Source of the DNA: Niveibacterium sp. 24ML | Lineage (GTDB): Bacteria; Pseudomonadota; Gammaproteobacteria; Burkholderiales; Rhodocyclaceae | DNA length: 64,000 bases | Direction of reading: 5' to 3' | Assembly (NCBI RefSeq): GCF_026586805.1 | Contig: NZ_JAPFHA010000006.1 | Location: forward strand, 1 to 64,000 | Shown here: positions 61,109-64,000 of the stretch, piece by piece | Numbering within the stretch: the stretch's first letter is position 1 | How the letters are laid out: each line of letters starts with the position of its first letter | The notes under the pieces: model-generated | Database searches by the model: none | What the model was told of the DNA's origin: nothing | The model's input: only the letters and a program-made list of their open reading frames with translations | Made by a program: the position numbers and the translations under genes

Positions 61109-61428
61109 GCTGCACCGCCTTTCCTGCCAGCAAACTCACTGTCGTGGCTCAGCGCAGACAACACGGCCATGACGCATGCATCGGCCATTTCGATCAGGTC
61201 GGCTTGCGCGTAGAGCAGCGTTGCGTCGGGCGTGCCGTGTTCGATGTTCTCGGCACTTTGGTGCGACAGCGCGGCGATAGAGCTCAAGAAGATCGACGCC
61301 TGATTCAACACGTCGCCCAAGGGCAGCCCCTCTCTGACTTCAAACATCGGGGAGCCAGTTCTGGCCAGTGGCATGAATGCGACCGCGGCTGTCGCGGGGG
61401 ACACGTCTTTCGATGCGTGGGCGATCAT
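61105..61428 (-). CDS. DUF3077-like protein, shorter paralogue
   Basis: A 107-residue protein whose core FEVREGLPLGDVLNQASIFLSSIAALSHQSAENIEHGTPDATLLYAQADLIEMADACVMAV matches the gene product downstream over about 65 residues, with conserved FEVR, GLP, NE/EHG-PDA and A-ACV positions. It is linked to both neighbours by ATGA overlaps. The function is unknown; such small helical proteins are frequent in integrative elements. Confidence 0.7.
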   Translation of the reverse strand: MIAHASKDVSPATAAVAFMPLARTGSPMFEVREGLPLGDVLNQASIFLSSIAALSHQSAENIEHGTPDATLLYAQADLIEMADACVMAVLSALSHDSEFAGRKGGAA

Positions 61429-62090
61429 GCTGCACCCCCTTGCTCAGCCAGCACCGCAGCCAGCCGATCAATGCAGAGCTGCACTGCGGACGCGCCCTCT
61501 TGCAGGTGTTCTTGATAGGTCGCGACGCGCTTAAGCATGTCCGCCATGGCTGCGGCGCCATGCTCGGCGGCAAAGGCCTCGATCTGGTCGCGGGATTTCG
61601 TTAGCAGACCGAACGCGATCAAGCGCGAGGCGCCCCAGCGGCGTTCGTAGTCACGGTCGAAGGCTTCGACCTCGGCAAAGCTCGCCAGCGGTGCGAAGTC
61701 GACAAACGATGGCGCGACATCGGCGCCACGCGAAGCGACGAGAGACAAGTGAACAGGATGATGCGAAGCGCGCGAGTGCGCGGGCGTGCGGATAGAGCTA
61801 GGCATGATTGCCTCCAGTGTTTGCGGTAAGTAACCGCCACCCCACTTCCACATGGGGCGGCGACCGGAACGCGGGGTGTGGAAGACCGGAACACTGGAAC
61901 CGGCGAGCATTGAAGCTCCCCCGCGCCCAGCCGCCATAAACAGGAGGCGCGCAGGTGCGCAGATGGACGTAAAAACGGCCGCAAGGCGGCCACGTCCGCC
62001 AGTGTTGTTCGGGCTTCCACACCCGGTCGCTTCTGTCTCAGCGACGGCGCAAGCATGCAGCATCGAATCAGTTGAGGTCAAGTACATCAT
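61425..62090 (-). CDS. Ash-like (P4 Ash/Icd type) ORF, 221 aa
   Basis: The frame begins at ATG 62090 in an ATGA overlap with the upstream gene and runs to 61425. The N-terminal part contains CAPARLLFMAAGRGGASMLAGSSVPVFHTPRSG and WKWGGGYLPQTLEAIMP. This resembles proteins annotated as Ash family or Icd-like in P4-type elements, judged from memory. The C-terminal 125 residues, from an internal Met at 61805, form a normal-looking acidic helical protein (FDRDYERRWGASRLIAFGLLTKSRDQIEAFAAEHG). That part may be the real product. The upstream part coincides with the RNA structure at 61814-62031 and may be conserved as RNA rather than protein. Confidence 0.6.
   Translation of the reverse strand: MMYLTSTDSMLHACAVAETEATGCGSPNNTGGRGRLAAVFTSICAPARLLFMAAGRGGASMLAGSSVPVFHTPRSGRRPMWKWGGGYLPQTLEAIMPSSIRTPAHSRASHHPVHLSLVASRGADVAPSFVDFAPLASFAEVEAFDRDYERRWGASRLIAFGLLTKSRDQIEAFAAEHGAAAMADMLKRVATYQEHLQEGASAVQLCIDRLAAVLAEQGGAA
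61814..62031 (-). ncRNA. Candidate P4-type immunity RNA region (seqA-seqB-seqC)
   Basis: On the leftward transcript, block A (62024-61999) reads GGGTGTGGAAG, 7 nt, AACACTGG. Block B (61897-61874) reads CCAGTGTT, 5 nt, CTTCCACACCC, complementary to both parts of A in the right order. Block C (61852-61814) again has TGTGGAAG, then AACACTGG. B can therefore pair with A or with C. GGTCGC in B also matches GCGACC next to A. In C the TGTGGAAG is the exact loop of a CCCCA/TGGGG hairpin (61840-61857). P4 CI RNA uses this logic: seqB pairs with flanking seqA and seqC to cause early termination. Confidence 0.65.
61970..61991 (-). terminator. Intrinsic terminator inside the leftward operon
   Basis: On the minus strand GGCCGC and GCGGCC (61991-61986 with 61982-61977, loop CTT) are followed by G and TTTTT (61975-61971). 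It lies eight bases downstream of block A and upstream of block B of the proposed immunity RNA, inside the Ash-like frame. It would separate transcription of the upstream regulators from the downstream replication genes. Confidence 0.7.
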
Positions 62091-62698
62091 CGCTCCCAGG
62101 TCGCCGATTCAATCGCGGCCACACACGCAGGGAGAACCATTGCGAGCGCGCTCGGATCAATCAAGTCGGCGCATCGAGACATGCCGGCGGTGCTCAGCGA
62201 TGACGCGCCTTCACTGCGCCGGCCGATGGACAAGCCTACGAACAGGTCACTCACGAACTCACCTTTGACCGCTGCCATCGCCCACTGACGGAGTGTTTCG
62301 TCGGTCAAGGCATCCACTCGCCGCCGAAGCTCCAGCAAACGGTCCGGCGACGAGAACGCCAGTCGCAGCGCATCACCGACAACGCGATCAGCAGCGAAGG
62401 CCACGTCGCCCTGCCAGTCCAGACCATCAAATGCGACTTGCGCCCAACAGCGCTCAAGCAACACCCCGGCACTTGCTTGAGCCCCCCAGCCGTGCGGGCG
62501 ATCCGCCGCGGTCGGGCATGCGAGCTTCAAAATGGCGTACCCGAGCACGCGACCAAGCGTGAAGGCGCGTTGCGGCGCAGGAAGGCGCGCAGGCCAAGAA
62601 GAAGGATCGGGCAAACAGCTGACTTCGTTGGAGCGTCCGCACACGTTGAAGACGAGCGCGGCATGCCATCGATCCAGCAGATCGAAAGGAGGTCTCAT
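62087..62698 (-). CDS. Hypothetical protein of the element, 203 aa
   Basis: A 203-residue protein without a recognised domain. The N-terminal 90 residues contain several Trp and Cys and a GRVLGYAILKLACP helix. The C-terminal half is helical (DRVVGDALRLAFSSPDRLLELRRRVDALTDETLRQWAMAAVKGEFVSDLFVGLSIG). It sits between the AlpA-like regulator and the Ash-like ORF with four-base overlaps on both sides, upstream of the internal terminator, so it should be expressed even when the terminator is active. Confidence 0.7.
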   Translation of the reverse strand: MRPPFDLLDRWHAALVFNVCGRSNEVSCLPDPSSWPARLPAPQRAFTLGRVLGYAILKLACPTAADRPHGWGAQASAGVLLERCWAQVAFDGLDWQGDVAFAADRVVGDALRLAFSSPDRLLELRRRVDALTDETLRQWAMAAVKGEFVSDLFVGLSIGRRSEGASSLSTAGMSRCADLIDPSALAMVLPACVAAIESATWER

Positions 62699-62928
62699 AG
62701 CGCACGCCCCCGCAGAGCTTCGTCAATCCGCGAGGCAATCCAGCGATCGACGGACTCTGAAGGCACAGCCGATGCGCGCGGGCCAAGCTTCACCAATGGC
62801 CCCAGGCGGCCGGCTGCGATTTCTCGATAGGCCTGCGCCTTTGAGATGCCCATGCGCTTCGCGGCAACAGGCACTTTCTCAAGCGCCGTCTGGCGAACTG
62901 GCGCGAGAACACTACGAGCGGCGATCAC
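62695..62928 (-). CDS. AlpA-like helix-turn-helix regulator
   Basis: A 77-residue DNA-binding protein. The core VAAKRMGISKAQAYREIAAGRLGPLVKLGPRASAVPSESVDRWIASRI has the AlpA/MerR-like HTH, the beta-wing with Gly-Pro and the final Trp helix. AlpA-family proteins activate excision or integrase genes in prophages and satellites such as P4 (Vis) and CP4-57 (AlpA). It differs from the canonical sequence in an extended 20-residue N-terminus. A likely switch regulator of this element. Confidence 0.8.
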   Translation of the reverse strand: MIAARSVLAPVRQTALEKVPVAAKRMGISKAQAYREIAAGRLGPLVKLGPRASAVPSESVDRWIASRIDEALRGRAL

Positions 62929-63113
62929 TTCGCCACCTCAACGGCACGCGGATGAATCAGTCGCTGCAGCGAATCGGACGGCCACATCAAGCGGCCATTC
63001 GGCAAGCGCCGAGGCCGCAACCCGTAGTAGTGCCCCTCGCGGCATACGGCGGCCCGTAGCGATTGCGCTTTGAGGCCGAGGGCCTCTGCGAGTTGTTCTG
63101 TTGTGATGCCCAT
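62925..63113 (-). CDS. Small helix-turn-helix DNA-binding protein, 62 aa
   Basis: A 62-residue protein: MGITTEQLAEALGLKAQSLRAAVCREG forms a helix-turn-helix, followed by GLRPRRLPNGRLMWPSDSLQRLIHP, an excisionase-like wing and final helix. It is probably a regulator or excisionase. It is the first gene of the chain of overlapping genes, with a good ribosome site (AGGAGAG) and a cluster of GTGCA repeats just upstream. Confidence 0.75.
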   Translation of the reverse strand: MGITTEQLAEALGLKAQSLRAAVCREGHYYGLRPRRLPNGRLMWPSDSLQRLIHPRAVEVAK

Positions 63114-63148
63114 GAATGCTCTCCTGTAACGCCAATTGATGGCTTGGA

Positions 63149-63212
63149 GTGCATTTCAATCCCAGGTGCATTGAGGTGCGCCGCAGGGGCAGTTGGGTGC
63201 ATCGTTGGTGCA
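63149..63212. promoter_or_regulatory. Cluster of GTGCA(T) repeats, candidate operator
   Basis: GTGCAT occurs at 63149-63154, 63166-63171 and 63197-63202, GTGCA at 63208-63212, and the variant GTGCG at 63176-63180. All five are in one orientation within 64 bp, in the only intergenic gap of the operon, directly upstream of the first HTH gene. They are probably binding sites for one of the two HTH proteins and would control the operon promoter. No clear sigma-70 boxes are seen. Confidence 0.55.
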
Positions 63213-63237
63213 CTTCGGAACGCTTGCGCGTCTCGAA

Positions 63238-64000
63238 TCATCGGCATCGATTCACTTTCACGTTTGCACCGAACGGGATATGTGCAGACGTCTGCACTGT
63301 CGACACCGGCGCATCAGCGGCCCAAGTCGCAAGGCAACCCGCCTTGATCACGTCAAAGTCATAGCGATTTCGTCCGCGCTTCGCTGCGGCCACCCATGCG
63401 TATAGGCTGGGCTTCTTGAGCGCAGAAGCAAGCGCCGGATAGGCGTCGCCGAAGCGATCAAGCAAGGCCTGTTTGGTACCTATGATCGCCGGTTCAGGAT
63501 TATCGGAAACGAGGGTCAAGCCAGGCGCCTCTGTCCGCTTGATGGGTGGCGAGCAAACCGCTGCGATCCATGCCGCCAAGTGCTCCCCCGGCGCAACACC
63601 AGGACTCAGCGATAACCACGTGACGAAATCCGCACACCTGACGATGAAGGTTGTGCGTACCACCGCGCCCGTAGCGACGCGCTCCATGTGAAATTCATCA
63701 GCCCAACTACCTCTGGCCGAAGTCGTGATTTTCCGAACTGAGAAGGTCTGCTCCGATCGCGTGACCGTCGTCGCCTTCAATGCACCGCAATCAATCGCCC
63801 TGCGCATCGTTTCAACCATAGCGCGCCGCCCGTGCAGCGTTTCACGCCGGGGCGTTCTTCCATCTGGAAACTGAAGACGGGAAATCTCATCGAGAGACAG
63901 TTGTTGCGGCCACTCGTCTCCAGCCGTGTTCGATGCAGCTGCCGGCTCACCGGACGGTGCAACGTCAAAGCGTTTCGGACCGATGCCACAAAGGCGTTTT
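63238..64000 (-). CDS. Hypothetical protein of the element, 5' end outside window
   Basis: A leftward frame that stays open to the right edge, giving at least 254 residues and ending at 63238. An internal ATG at 63819 is not the start, because protein-like sequence (DEWPQQLSLDEISRLQFPDGRTPRRETLHGRRAMVETMRRAI) continues upstream without a stop. The visible part has an N-terminal helical segment, a mixed centre and a C-terminal region ALASALKKPSLYAWVAAAKRGRNRYDFDVIKAGCLATWA, which resembles a DNA-binding helix pair. No family is recognised. It precedes the operon of HTH genes on the same strand. Confidence 0.7.
   Translation of the reverse strand, partial: KRLCGIGPKRFDVAPSGEPAAASNTAGDEWPQQLSLDEISRLQFPDGRTPRRETLHGRRAMVETMRRAIDCGALKATTVTRSEQTFSVRKITTSARGSWADEFHMERVATGAVVRTTFIVRCADFVTWLSLSPGVAPGEHLAAWIAAVCSPPIKRTEAPGLTLVSDNPEPAIIGTKQALLDRFGDAYPALASALKKPSLYAWVAAAKRGRNRYDFDVIKAGCLATWAADAPVSTVQTSAHIPFGANVKVNRCR

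Noticed and set aside
63238-63819. ATG 63819 as start of the last gene
   Set aside because: The frame continues without a stop to the window edge with protein-like sequence, so the gene is 5'-truncated by the window instead.

Overview
The window is about 54.3 kb of high-GC chromosome from a betaproteobacterium, followed by the left part of an integrated, phage-satellite-like element that runs off the right edge. The Betaproteobacteria call, probably near Rhodocyclales, rests on gene content and order seen here. These include an aceE-aceF-lpd cluster whose E3 carries its own lipoyl domain, leuS-lptE-holA, purE-purK-Sua5/TsaC, ubiH-dsbC and a Nudix-ThiE fusion. The genus is not certain.

Chromosomal layout. 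0.4-4.4 kb: a TPR regulator-like protein and three small secreted or unknown proteins; two of their transcription units share an upstream motif. 4.4-10.1 kb: a complete RND tripartite efflux operon without a linked regulator. 10.6-13.9 kb: a small Cys protein, MipA/OmpV, a UPF0303 protein, a Gfo/Idh/MocA oxidoreductase and a small unknown. 14.1-18.9 kb: leuS (with an unusual insertion), a GNAT acetyltransferase, lptE and holA. 19.3-25.6 kb: the pyruvate dehydrogenase operon, with a terminator hairpin in the aceE leader. 26-30.6 kb: a periplasmic binding protein divergent from a PAS-rich histidine kinase and its FixJ-type response regulator. 30.9-34.8 kb: folD, purE, purK and threonylcarbamoyl-AMP synthase, with two intergenic inverted repeats of one family. 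34.8-41.5 kb: TonB receptor, pirin, azoreductase with a divergent LysR regulator, and a secreted GH13 enzyme. 41.6-45.3 kb: ubiH-like, dsbC and an orphan histidine kinase. 45.7-47.7 kb: an arsR-acr3-arsC operon. 47.8-54.3 kb: amtB, mltA, a 45-residue membrane peptide, a DUF815 ATPase, a YeeE/YedE pair, Nudix-ThiE, an SDR and yacG.

Right end (about 54.4-64.0 kb). Base composition drops beside yacG and the content changes. A DUF3800 gene is followed by a roughly 560-bp non-coding stretch holding two diverged copies of a 21-bp GGACCCGC-containing repeat, which may be cos-like or origin-like. Then comes a leftward operon of eleven genes, nearly all joined by 4-nt ATGA overlaps: a small HTH protein, an AlpA-like regulator, an unknown, an Ash-like ORF, two tandem paralogues, small unknowns, a Toprim/DUF927 primase-helicase and a terminal unknown. 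A further gene is cut by the window edge. No integrase or right end is inside the window.

The most interesting signal lies inside the Ash-like ORF. On the transcribed strand, two 8-mers (TGTGGAAG and AACACTGG) occur together in an upstream block A (61999-62024) and again in a downstream block C (61814-61852). Both complements occur together in block B between them (61874-61897). An intrinsic terminator sits between A and B. This is the seqA-seqB-seqC arrangement known from the phage P4 CI-RNA immunity system. I infer an RNA-based, termination-controlled immunity switch that separates the regulator genes from the replication genes of this element.
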